A stretch of 33,668 nt of DNA from Candidatus Methylomirabilota bacterium (GTDB lineage Bacteria > Methylomirabilota > Methylomirabilia > Rokubacteriales > CSP1-6), in contig DASYVT010000231.1 of NCBI GenBank assembly GCA_035936835.1, forward strand, positions 1 through 33,668, read 5' to 3'. This document shows, piece by piece, positions 18,056 through 25,754 of the stretch (positions are counted from its first letter, which is position 1; every line of letters starts with the position of its first letter). A program made the position numbers and the translations under genes. Below the pieces are notes generated by a model. It made no database searches. It was not told where the DNA came from and saw nothing but the letters and a program-made list of their open reading frames with translations.

Positions 18056-18080
18056 GGATGAGGGCTCCTGCCCTCATCCT
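18055..18080 (+). promoter_or_regulatory. 11-bp perfect hairpin enclosing the start codon of the second LivK gene
   Basis: Bases 18055-18065 pair perfectly with 18070-18080 around a four-base loop. The left arm contains the ATG at 18058 and the last base of the MalK stop. In mRNA the hairpin would hide the start codon unless opened by a ribosome finishing MalK, which suggests translational coupling or dosage control. The control role is inferred. Confidence 0.6.
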
Positions 18081-19239
18081 CATCCTCCTCTTCCTCCTCA
18101 TCCTGACGGCCTCGGTCGCGAGCGCGGCCGAGCCCCTCGTCATCGGTGAGATCAACCCTCTGACGGGCGCGCTGGCGCTCCAGGGAACCAGTGTTCACCA
18201 GGGCATCGCGCTCGCCATCGAGGAGCAGAACGCACGGGGGGGCGTCGGCGGCCGATCGATCGCGCTCCTGTCCCGGGACGACGAGGGCAGGCCGGAACGG
18301 GCCCTCGCGGCCGCCGAGGAGCTGACCGGCCGCCGCGGCGCCGTCGCCCTGGTGGGCGGGTACGTCGACAGCCTCGTCGGGCCCATCGCCGAGGTGGCGG
18401 ATCGCGCGCGCGTCCCCTACCTCGCCACGGCCTCCCTCGACGAGCGCCTCACCGAGCGGGGCAACCGGTACTTCTTCCGGATCTCAAGTCTCTCATCCTA
18501 TGTGCGCGTCACGACCGGCATCACGCTGGACACCCTGAAGGCCGACAACGTCGCCATCCTGTACTCGCACACCCCGGGGGCGTCCCAGCTCGCCCGGCGC
18601 CAGAAGGAGGCGCTCGAGAAGGCGGGCGTTCGAGTGTCTGTCTACGAGCCTTTCGCTCCCGGGCTGTCGGACTTCACTTCCTTCCTGATCCGGATACGTG
18701 AGCAAGGGGCCCAGGTGCTCCTGTCCGATACCTTCTTCGCCGACCACCTGCTCCTTGTGCGCCAGATGGCGCAGGCGGGGATCACGGTGCGGGCGTTCCT
18801 CGGCGCCTTCGGCATGGAGTTCCCCAGCGTGATCCGCGAGCTGGGCTCATCGAGCGAAGGGCTGTACGGCACCACCGCCTGGCAGCTGGGAGTCCACCCG
18901 GGGGCGCAGGATGGCGAATCGCGCGCCTTCATCGATGCCTACGCCCGGCGCTTCGGAGGCGCGCCCGTGCCGCTGTCGATGCACGGCTACGCGGCCGCGC
19001 GCGTGCTGCTGGCCGCCCTCGAGGCGGTGGCGCGCGGCGGCCGGCCGGTCACGGGGGAGACGCTGCGCGATGCGCTGGCCGCTGCCGACGTGACGACGCC
19101 GCTCGGTCGCGTGAAGTTCGACAACAAGGGCGACCCGCTCTACTACGAGCGCGTGGTCGTCCAGATCCAGAACGGCCGGCACGTCGTCGTCTATCCGAAG
19201 ACCCGCGCCACCGCTCCCATCCAGCTCCCCGCGCGCTAG
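18058..19239 (+). CDS. LivK-type substrate-binding protein (Peripla_BP_6) within a sugar-type operon
   Basis: 393 residues. A Sec signal peptide of very hydrophobic character covers residues 1-24 (cleavage near ASAA). The mature protein opens with LVIGEINPLTGALALQG and IEEQNARGGVGGRSIAL, the type-I periplasmic binding fold used by Liv/amide/urea systems. Its neighbours are instead a MalK-type ATPase (two bases upstream) and a MalF/MalG pair (16 bases downstream). LivK proteins normally work with LivH/LivM, so this is a mixed arrangement. It may feed a Liv permease elsewhere (a LivH begins at 33236), sense a ligand, or work with the atypical pair 2 permeases. The start codon is inside a hairpin, and no other start lies in the signal peptide. 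Confidence 0.88.
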   Translation: MRAPALILILLFLLILTASVASAAEPLVIGEINPLTGALALQGTSVHQGIALAIEEQNARGGVGGRSIALLSRDDEGRPERALAAAEELTGRRGAVALVGGYVDSLVGPIAEVADRARVPYLATASLDERLTERGNRYFFRISSLSSYVRVTTGITLDTLKADNVAILYSHTPGASQLARRQKEALEKAGVRVSVYEPFAPGLSDFTSFLIRIREQGAQVLLSDTFFADHLLLVRQMAQAGITVRAFLGAFGMEFPSVIRELGSSSEGLYGTTAWQLGVHPGAQDGESRAFIDAYARRFGGAPVPLSMHGYAAARVLLAALEAVARGGRPVTGETLRDALAAADVTTPLGRVKFDNKGDPLYYERVVVQIQNGRHVVVYPKTRATAPIQLPAR

Positions 19240-19255
19240 AGGTCGGAACTGCGGT

Positions 19256-20158
19256 ATGGTCCGGGTGACCATGAGGCGGACACAACGGCAGCGCGATATC
19301 CGGACCGCGTACCTGCTGCTGTCGCCCGCGGTCCTCCTGCTCCTGACAGTGCTGGCCTATCCCGTGGGGTGGGAGGTCTGGACGAGTCTTACCTCTCTCT
19401 CACCGCTCCAAGAGGGCGCCACGGCGTTCGTCGGGCTGCAGAACTACAGCCAGCACCTCGAGGACCCGCAGTTCTGGCGGACGGCGGCCGTGACCGTCGT
19501 CTACGCCGTGGTCACGATCGCGGCCAAGCTGGCCTTGGGGCTCGGCTTCGCCCTTCTCCTCGCCCGGCCCTTCCGGGGTCGGACCCTCGTGTTCCTGGCA
19601 ATCTTCCTCCCGTGGGCGTACCCCGCGAGCGTGAGCGTGATGGGCTGGTACTGGACGCTCAACCCTCCGATTCCCACCGCCTACGCCGCCTTCATGGGCC
19701 ACGTCAAGTACAGCGTGGACAGCGCGTTCGGCGGCGGCGCCTGGGTATTTGTGTCCGCCACGTTGTTCAACATCTGGCGCGGCAGCTCCTTCATCGGCGT
19801 GCTCCTGCTGGCAGGGATCAACGGGATCCCGCCGGAGCTGTTCGAGTACGCGCTCCTGGAAACGAAGAGTCCCTGGCAGCGCTTCCGGATGGTGACCATG
19901 CCGCTGCTCAAGCCGTTTCTCGCGCTGGGAGCGTTTCTCTCCCTGACGAGCGCGTTCTCGGACATCGCCAACGTCTGGATGCTCACCGCCGGCCGCATTG
20001 TCTTCCCCGTGCTCGGCACCCAGGCCTACTGGCTCGCCATCAACGGCGGACAGTTCGGGCCCGCCTCGGCGTTGTCGCTGCTGCTGGTTCCCTTCCTGCT
20101 CGGCGCCCTCCTGCTGCTGTTCCGGCTCTTCGATTCTCCGGAGCGGGAGGCCGCGTGA
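19256..20158 (+). CDS. MalF-type ABC permease, divergent (pair 2)
   Basis: 300 residues from ATG at 19256 (an ATG at 19271 is possible). Membrane segments follow the MalF layout, beginning TAYLLLSPAVLLLLTVLAYP. The coupling loop is degenerate: it reads EYALLETKSPWQRF (197-210) where the other permeases have EAAxxDGA, so the conserved glycine is a threonine (203) and DGA is absent. The rest of the channel looks complete, including the run to MPLLKP. It would pair with the MalG encoded in overlap (GTGA). It is not closely similar to pairs 1, 3 and 4, so it has a separate history. Confidence 0.88.
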   Translation: MVRVTMRRTQRQRDIRTAYLLLSPAVLLLLTVLAYPVGWEVWTSLTSLSPLQEGATAFVGLQNYSQHLEDPQFWRTAAVTVVYAVVTIAAKLALGLGFALLLARPFRGRTLVFLAIFLPWAYPASVSVMGWYWTLNPPIPTAYAAFMGHVKYSVDSAFGGGAWVFVSATLFNIWRGSSFIGVLLLAGINGIPPELFEYALLETKSPWQRFRMVTMPLLKPFLALGAFLSLTSAFSDIANVWMLTAGRIVFPVLGTQAYWLAINGGQFGPASALSLLLVPFLLGALLLLFRLFDSPEREAA

Positions 20159-21027
20159 ATCCCAGGCCCTGGTGGACGAAGCTCGGTCACCTGAGCCTGA
20201 TACTGCTGGCCACGGTCTACTGTGTCTTTCCGGTCTACTTCATGCTGGTGCAGTCGCTGAAGACGGCCCAGGAGGATGTCTTCGGCAACCCGTTCATCGT
20301 CCTGCATCCGACCTTCGAGAGCTTCGAGGAGCTGTTCGAGGGCCGGGGCGAGGGTCGAGGCGTCATCGGCTCCACGCTCCGCCGCGCATACCCCTTCCTC
20401 GACTGGCTCGAGAACACCCTCTTCGTCTTTGCCGGCACGCTGGCCATCACGCTTTCGGTGAGCCTCGCCGCCGCCTATGCCCTCGGCCGGCTGCGGCCCC
20501 CGGGCTTCCGATGGTGGCGGCGCGCGATCTTCGCCACGTACGTGATTCCGCAGACGATCCTCTTCGTGCCTCTCTATCGGGTGGTGATCGTGCTCGGGCT
20601 GGACGACAGTCTCCTGGCGCTCCTCCTCGTCTACCCGACGATGGCCCTGCCCTTCTGCGTCTGGCTCCTCTCGGCCTACTTCCAGCATCTGCCGCGGGAG
20701 ATCGAGGAATCGGCCCTCATCGAAGGGGCGAGCCGAGCCACGGCCTTCTTCCGGATCATCCTGCCCATGAGCCGCCCGGTCCTCGTCGCCTGCGGCATCT
20801 TTACCCTCGGCACGGCCGCGAGCGACTTCACGATCGCGTCCCTGTTCCTCATGAGCGGGCACAACCAGACCATCCCGGCCGGGCTCGGCACGATGGAGGT
20901 GGCCCTCGACGAGCTGGCGGCGGTGGCGGGGATCAATCTGATGGCTCTGCCGGTGATCCTGATCTGCGCCCTGTTCGCGCGGGGCTACGTGCGCGGCCTT
21001 ACGGCAGCGATGGTCGAAGGGGTCTGA
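20155..21027 (+). CDS. MalG-type ABC permease, divergent (pair 2)
   Basis: 290 residues from GTG at 20155, overlapping the TGA of the preceding gene. Its coupling loop is normal (EESALIEGA, 184-192), unlike that of its MalF partner. Compared with the other MalG proteins here it has an insertion near residues 60-85 (an acidic, glycine- and arginine-rich stretch) before the second membrane segment, and it lacks the C-terminal LIRGDIYFWG block. It forms the second half of the pair 2 channel. The TonB receptor gene starts seven bases after its stop, which places outer- and inner-membrane components in one transcript. Confidence 0.9.
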   Translation: MNPRPWWTKLGHLSLILLATVYCVFPVYFMLVQSLKTAQEDVFGNPFIVLHPTFESFEELFEGRGEGRGVIGSTLRRAYPFLDWLENTLFVFAGTLAITLSVSLAAAYALGRLRPPGFRWWRRAIFATYVIPQTILFVPLYRVVIVLGLDDSLLALLLVYPTMALPFCVWLLSAYFQHLPREIEESALIEGASRATAFFRIILPMSRPVLVACGIFTLGTAASDFTIASLFLMSGHNQTIPAGLGTMEVALDELAAVAGINLMALPVILICALFARGYVRGLTAAMVEGV

Positions 21028-21034
21028 GCCCCGA

Positions 21035-23173
21035 ATGATCAGGGGCCCGATCCAATCGGTCCTCGTTCTTCTCTTCCTCGCCCCCGCGGCGTTCGGCCAG
21101 CAGAGGGAGCCGCCGGGACAGCAGGACCCGGCCATCGTCAGGTTGCCCCCTGTGCAGGTGACGACGCCGGCGCCGGATCTGCTGCCGCGCTCGGCGACCC
21201 CGGCCCACGTCGACACGCTCACTCCGAGCGACCTCGACCGCGCCCAATCCACGGTCCTGCCCGATGCCCTCGAGCGCCTCCCCGGGGTGACGCTCCAGAA
21301 CGAGCAGGGCACACCCTTTCAACCCACCCTCACGCTGCGGGGGTTCGTGGCGTCGCCCGTGACAGGCTTGCCGCAGGGGGTGAGCGTGTTCCTCGATGGA
21401 GTTCGGTTGAACGAGCCGACCGTCGAGGAGGTGAACTTCGACCTCATTCCCCTCGAGGCCATCGACCGAGTGGAGATCATTCGCGGACCGTCGGTCCTCT
21501 TCGGGCGTAACACGCTGGGCGGCGCCGTCAACCTCCTCACCCGGCGCGGCGAGGAGGTCCGGGAGATCATCCCCCAGCTGTCGGCCGGCAGCTTCGGGCG
21601 CGTGGACACGCGCTTCCGGCTCGGCGGCACGGCGCGTCCTTTCGACTATTTCCTCTCATTCACGCGGACCGCCGAAGACGGCTATCGCGACTTCACCGCG
21701 GCTACGGTGAACCGCGTCTTCGGGAAGCTTGGCTTCGAGCGCGGCGGCACCGACGTCACGGTCTCCTATCAGTGGAGCCAGGACAAGCTCAAGCAGGCGG
21801 GGTCGCTGCCCGAGAGCGAGCTCACGCGCGACCGCCGCGCGAACTTCACGGCCGGAGACTACTTCAAGCCCGAGCTGAACTTCGCGATCATCAATGCCGA
21901 GCACAGCTTCGGCGACAGCCTGACCGCGAACCTGAACGCCTTCGTGCGGGCGCTTTCCGTCACGCAGTTCAACGTGAACCTCATCACGTCGAATACGAAA
22001 CTCGAGAACAACACGCTATCGACCGGAGGAGGGCTGCAGCTGAAGTACCGGAGCACGATCGCCGGCCTCCCGAGCCTCCTCGTAGGCGGCGTCGAGTACA
22101 CGTGGAACCGGGTCACGAGCAAGACGCTCCAGGAGACGTCCGGCACATTCGAGACAGCGGCGGATCTTGCGGACACCCAGAATGCCTTCGCGATATACGC
22201 GCAGCATGCCCTCACGTTCTTCCGCGAGTTCGCCGGGCCCAAGTCGAGCGTCATCCTAACGATCAGCGGGCGCTACGACTGGCTGCAGCACGCCATCGAC
22301 GATCGCCTGGGCGGGCCCAGCGGCAGCACGGACACGTTCTCGCGGGTCAACCCTCGCGTCGGCGTCAACGTAAACTTTGCCGAGGGCGTGGGCGCCTACG
22401 CGGCCTACGCCCAGGGATTCCGCGCGCCCGCCTTCCTCGAATTGACCTGCGCCGGTCCTGGCGCGGTCTGTCCCGGGCTGCAGGTGGGCGTCGCGCCGGA
22501 CCCGCCATTGAAGGCGGTCAAGGCCCAGAGCTTCGAGGTCGGCGCCCATGCCCGCGTCGCCTCCTGGCTTCGGGCGGAGATCTCCGGGTACTGGACAGAC
22601 CTTACGGATGAGATCTTCGCCGTCACACCCACCGGCACGACGGGCGTCTTCTTCCAGAACGTGGCCGCCACGCGGCGGCAAGGCGTGGAACTGGATCTCC
22701 GTGGACGGTTCGGCGGCGTCCTGGAGCCGCGCCTGAACTACGCCTTCACCCGCGCGACCTTCCAGAGCCGTGCCGAGCTCGCGACTCCGGTCCCGCCCGG
22801 CACGGAGACTGTTCAGCCGGGCGACCGGCTCCCGCTGGTTCCGGAGCACCGCATCAACCTCGGCGTAGACTATCGCCCGTGGCCGTGGCTCCAACTGACA
22901 GTCGGCGCGGGGTGGGTCAGCTCGCAGTTCCTGCGCGGCGACGAGAGCAATCGGCAGCGACCGCTCGATCCGTACTGGTTCACCCACGGCGGCGCCTCCA
23001 TCCGGTGGCGCGGCCTGGAAGGGTTCGTCCAGATCAACAACGTGGCCAACGCGAAGTACGAAACGTTCGGCACGTTCGCACCCAACGGACGCGAGCCCGG
23101 GAATCCGGTGGAGCGCTTCCTGACGCCGGCGCCACCGATCAACGTCCTGGCCGGCCTCCACTACGTCTTCTAA
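21035..23173 (+). CDS. TonB-dependent outer-membrane receptor
   Basis: 712 residues, normal for the family. A signal peptide covers residues 1-21. The plug domain follows, with LPDALERLPGVTLQ, TLRGF, VFLDGVRLNEP and the hallmark IDRVEIIRGPSVLFGRNTLGG just before the barrel. The remaining 540 or so residues alternate as expected of a 22-strand barrel, including the NPRVGVNVNFAEGVGAYAAY and GFRAPAFLE blocks, and the protein ends in the aromatic Phe required for BAM assembly. It imports a scarce ligand across the outer membrane using TonB energy. Its position directly after an ABC permease pair suggests that ligand is passed to those permeases. Siderophore, cobalamin, carbohydrate or aromatic ligands are all possible. 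No TonB/ExbB/ExbD genes are present. Confidence 0.94.
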   Translation: MIRGPIQSVLVLLFLAPAAFGQQREPPGQQDPAIVRLPPVQVTTPAPDLLPRSATPAHVDTLTPSDLDRAQSTVLPDALERLPGVTLQNEQGTPFQPTLTLRGFVASPVTGLPQGVSVFLDGVRLNEPTVEEVNFDLIPLEAIDRVEIIRGPSVLFGRNTLGGAVNLLTRRGEEVREIIPQLSAGSFGRVDTRFRLGGTARPFDYFLSFTRTAEDGYRDFTAATVNRVFGKLGFERGGTDVTVSYQWSQDKLKQAGSLPESELTRDRRANFTAGDYFKPELNFAIINAEHSFGDSLTANLNAFVRALSVTQFNVNLITSNTKLENNTLSTGGGLQLKYRSTIAGLPSLLVGGVEYTWNRVTSKTLQETSGTFETAADLADTQNAFAIYAQHALTFFREFAGPKSSVILTISGRYDWLQHAIDDRLGGPSGSTDTFSRVNPRVGVNVNFAEGVGAYAAYAQGFRAPAFLELTCAGPGAVCPGLQVGVAPDPPLKAVKAQSFEVGAHARVASWLRAEISGYWTDLTDEIFAVTPTGTTGVFFQNVAATRRQGVELDLRGRFGGVLEPRLNYAFTRATFQSRAELATPVPPGTETVQPGDRLPLVPEHRINLGVDYRPWPWLQLTVGAGWVSSQFLRGDESNRQRPLDPYWFTHGGASIRWRGLEGFVQINNVANAKYETFGTFAPNGREPGNPVERFLTPAPPINVLAGLHYVF

Positions 23174-23184
23174 GGTCGGCCGCC

Positions 23185-23254
23185 GATAAGGGCCCATCTG
23201 CTTCGTTGGCGCCCTCGCATCTGGACCCTTCTCGCCGCCCGATAGGCCCTTATC
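23185..23254. repeat. Palindromic repeat, copy 2 (short form, inverted relative to copy 1)
   Basis: 70 bases bounded by perfect ten-base inverted ends, GATAAGGGCC (23185-23194) and GGCCCTTATC (23245-23254). Inside, 23188-23201 pairs with 23217-23230 exactly as the outer arms of copy 1 do. The copies match in the arms and in the 14-base end GGGCCCTTATCGGC, but copy 2 lacks the inner 58 bases (7322-7379 in copy 1). It fills the gap between two convergent genes, and its right end overlaps the stop codon of the beta-propeller gene, so it may serve as a two-way terminator. Confidence 0.8.
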
Positions 23255-24371
23255 AGCGCCCGGAGATGCGGATGATTCTGTGCAGCGCGGTCTCCGCGAC
23301 ATAGAGCCTGCCCGCGCGGTCGAACACGATACCGCCGGGATCACCCAGCTCGCTCGCGACAGTGCTGACCTCTCCCGCCGGCGAGATCCGGAAGATCTGG
23401 CGGATCTGAAACCCGCCACAGACGAAGACGCTGCCGTCGGGTCCCATCGCCAGGCTTGTTCGATGGTAGTGCCCGGCGGGCAGCCGGGTGATGAAGCGAA
23501 GCTCGCCATCGGGCCCGAGCCTGAACACTTCCCCGACGGCATTCAGGACGATGAGATCGTCGCCAGCCGGCGTCACGCCGATCAGCCGCCACAGCGGCTC
23601 CCGGCCCGCACGGGGCGTTCCAATCTGCGGAAGGATCGGCGAGAGCAGATCGGCGCGCCGTGGAAGTGGCCCCTCCTCGTGGACATCCACGCGGAACACC
23701 ACGGGGCCTCGATATCCCTCTTCCGTCAGCCAGCTGAGCGAGGGCGCCCGGGGCGTCTCGGACCGGAGATGCGTCTCCGGGCTCGCGTAGTCGAGGAAGA
23801 CCAGCCGCCCGCGCGAGTCGAGGGCGATCGTGCTCCCCCCGAGGAGATGGTCCAGCCCCACCGCCATCGCATGCAGCCGCTGGTCCGCGCCGAGCCGATA
23901 GATACGGTTGCCGTTCTCCTCACCGAGGAAGAGATCCCCGCTCCTGGGATCCACCACGAGACTCCCGAACGCCGTCTTCCGCGGCTCGCCGGCGAAAGGA
24001 ATCACGACCCGGGGTGCCCGCGTCGCGTCCACCGGCGTGGATCCGCGCAGGTCGATGCGGTAGATCTCGGCCGCGGCATCTCCCCGCCACCCTTGGCTCA
24101 GCACCACGAGCGCTCCCTGGGCGTCGAGGGCGAGCTGGATCGGCCGCGGAATCCCGGTCACCACGACCTCGACACGGAATCCCGCCGACACGTCGGCGCC
24201 CGCCGCCTGGCGGGGGCTCACGGCAGGCAGCCAGCCGAGACCCGCGAGGATGAGCGACACTCCCCAGGCGGCCCGCGACAAACGGCTTCTGAGCCTTGAC
24301 AGAGGCGAAGAGCCTCTGCTAGCCTCCGCGTGACCCGAGGGAACGACTTGAACCGGCAACCTGCAGCTCAC
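23253..24371 (-). CDS. Secreted beta-propeller protein (NHL/ScyD-like)
   Basis: Up to 372 residues. The mature part opens with GFRVEVVVTGIPRPIQLALDAQGALVVLSQG, and related blade-like repeats recur to the end (LFLGEENGNRIYRLG, VFVCGGFQIRQIFRISPAGEV, LYVAETALHRIIRISG). This suggests a five- or six-bladed propeller of the NHL/SMP-30/ScyD type. No catalytic residues can be assigned; such proteins bind ligands or act as lactonases or dehydrogenases. The start is uncertain. GTG at 24371 has AGGAG five bases upstream but gives a 37-residue tail before the hydrophobic signal. GTG 24260 or TTG 24281 would place the signal peptide first and free the intergenic space for the cupin promoter. It is convergent with the TonB gene. 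Confidence 0.7.
   Translation of the reverse strand: MSCRLPVQVVPSGHAEASRGSSPLSRLRSRLSRAAWGVSLILAGLGWLPAVSPRQAAGADVSAGFRVEVVVTGIPRPIQLALDAQGALVVLSQGWRGDAAAEIYRIDLRGSTPVDATRAPRVVIPFAGEPRKTAFGSLVVDPRSGDLFLGEENGNRIYRLGADQRLHAMAVGLDHLLGGSTIALDSRGRLVFLDYASPETHLRSETPRAPSLSWLTEEGYRGPVVFRVDVHEEGPLPRRADLLSPILPQIGTPRAGREPLWRLIGVTPAGDDLIVLNAVGEVFRLGPDGELRFITRLPAGHYHRTSLAMGPDGSVFVCGGFQIRQIFRISPAGEVSTVASELGDPGGIVFDRAGRLYVAETALHRIIRISGR
24296..24325 (+). promoter_or_regulatory. Predicted cupin promoter with palindrome in the spacer
   Basis: TTGACA (24296-24301), an 18-base spacer and TAGCCT (24320-24325) precede the cupin gene by about 70 bases. A seven-base inverted repeat, CAGAGGC/GCCTCTG (24300-24306 and 24312-24318), occupies nearly the whole spacer, as expected for a MerR-like activator site or a repressor operator. 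It overlaps the 5' part of the beta-propeller gene if that gene starts at 24371. Confidence 0.45.
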
Positions 24372-24394
24372 ACTTTCTCCTGGGGAGCGCGCCG

Positions 24395-24856
24395 ATGATC
24401 ATGAAGGTTTCCATCGCTGCCGCAGCAAGCCTGCTCGTTGTCGGCCTCGCGAGCCTTCCCGCGGAAGCCCAGGCCCAAAAGCCCCCGGAGCCGAAGGGGG
24501 TCACGGTCACGGGACTGGTCAGCTCGCTCGGGGGATTCTCCGAGAGGGTGAACACGCCGCTCCTCATCACGGGAGCGACCGTGGAGCTTGAGCCGAGTGG
24601 CCAGACGGGGAGGCAGCAGTTTCGAGTGCCGACATACATCTACATCCTCGAGGGCGTGCTCACCACTGACTATGATGAGGGTCCGGCTGGCACCAAGGGG
24701 GCTCAGTACCACGCCGCGGGACAGTCCTTCATGGACAACGGTGGATGGTGGCACAATCACCTGAACAACTCGAACAAGCCGGCCAAGTACTTGATGCTCC
24801 ACCTCGGCTACCCCGGTCGCCCCGATCCGATCCAGAAGCCCAGCAAGGACGAGTAG
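24395..24856 (+). CDS. Secreted small cupin-domain protein
   Basis: 153 residues from ATG at 24395, seven bases after GGGGAG. A signal peptide covers residues 1-27 (cleavage near AEAQA). The rest is one cupin barrel: TPLLITGATVELEPSGQ, then YIYILEGVLTT, then AAGQSFMDNGGWWHNHLNN with the second-motif histidines (120 and 122) and Asn 124. The histidines expected in cupin motif 1 are missing (QQFRVPTYIYILEG), so metal binding may be weak or different. It is a periplasmic or extracytoplasmic protein of unknown substrate, possibly a sugar-binding or isomerase-like cupin. It is divergent from the beta-propeller gene and convergent with the third permease set. Confidence 0.82.
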   Translation: MIMKVSIAAAASLLVVGLASLPAEAQAQKPPEPKGVTVTGLVSSLGGFSERVNTPLLITGATVELEPSGQTGRQQFRVPTYIYILEGVLTTDYDEGPAGTKGAQYHAAGQSFMDNGGWWHNHLNNSNKPAKYLMLHLGYPGRPDPIQKPSKDE

Positions 24857-24863
24857 GCGGGCG

Positions 24864-24889
24864 AGGTGGGGCCGGCGTCGGCCCCGCCT
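24864..24889. terminator. Bidirectional hairpin between cupin and MalG gene
   Basis: Bases 24864-24874 pair with 24879-24889 (11 pairs, one T-G) around a four-base loop. It fills the 31-base gap between convergent genes, and the right arm enters the stop codon of the minus-strand MalG. There is no T-run; a terminator acting in both directions is inferred from position. Confidence 0.6.
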
Positions 24890-25754
24890 ACTTCCCGGCC
24901 CCGCCGGTGATACCCTGGATGAACTTGTCCAGGAAGAAGTTGTAGAGGATCGCTACCGGCAGTCCCACGAGCAGCGCCGCCGCCATCAGTGAGCCCCAGA
25001 AAAACACGTCCCCGCGGATCAACTCCGTCGGCACGCCCACCGGGACCGGCTTCTGGTCGCCCGGAGCGACGAAAGCGAGCCCGTACAGGAAGTCCTGCAT
25101 CGAGAGCGTGAAGGCGAAGATCACCGACGTGAGGACACCCGGCAGGCTCACCGGGAGGACCACGCGGATGAGCGCGCTGAGCTGGCCGCAGCCGTCGACG
25201 CGCGCGGCCTCCTCCACCTCCATCGGCACCGTCTTGAAGAAGCCCATCATGAGCCACGTGCAGAACGGGATGGTGAAGGTCGGGTAGACGACCACGAGCG
25301 CCCACCAGGAATCCTGTAAGCCGAGCGACGCCACCACCCGCGAGAGCGGGAGGAACAGGATGATCCCCGGCACCAGATACGTCATGAAGATGGCGATCCC
25401 GATGTTCTCGGCGCCGGGCAGCCTGAGTCGCGCGAGGGCGTATCCCGCCGGCACGGCGGTCAGAAGGGTGATGAGCGCGACCCACGCTGAGATCGTCAAG
25501 GTGTTGACGATCCAGTGGCCGTAGTTCGTCTGGTAGAACAGGATCTCGAAGTTCTTCAGCGTCGGCGGCAGGTTGAACCAGAAGGGGATGTTGTCCATCC
25601 GGTAGAGGTCGGACTCGTGCTTGAACGCCGTGATCGCCATCCAGTAGATGGGAAAGACGGCGATGAAGAGGAACGGCGTCATGCCCGCGTAGAGGAGCAG
25701 GTGGCGCCGGATCTCCTTCTGTCGATGCGTGCGGGTCTCGGCCGCGGTCCTCAC
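24888..25754 (-). CDS. MalG-type sugar ABC permease (pair 3)
   Basis: 288 residues from GTG at 25754, which overlaps the TGA of the MalF gene in the GTGA form used elsewhere here; TTG at 25757 is the alternative. The EAA loop is normal (EEAARVDGC, 181-189), and the C-terminal ELIRGDVFFWGSLM block groups it with the MalG proteins of pairs 1 and 4. It forms half of the inner-membrane channel for the binding protein at 26731-28065. It is the last gene of this three-gene unit; no ATPase follows. Confidence 0.92.
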   Translation of the reverse strand: MRTAAETRTHRQKEIRRHLLLYAGMTPFLFIAVFPIYWMAITAFKHESDLYRMDNIPFWFNLPPTLKNFEILFYQTNYGHWIVNTLTISAWVALITLLTAVPAGYALARLRLPGAENIGIAIFMTYLVPGIILFLPLSRVVASLGLQDSWWALVVVYPTFTIPFCTWLMMGFFKTVPMEVEEAARVDGCGQLSALIRVVLPVSLPGVLTSVIFAFTLSMQDFLYGLAFVAPGDQKPVPVGVPTELIRGDVFFWGSLMAAALLVGLPVAILYNFFLDKFIQGITGGAGK

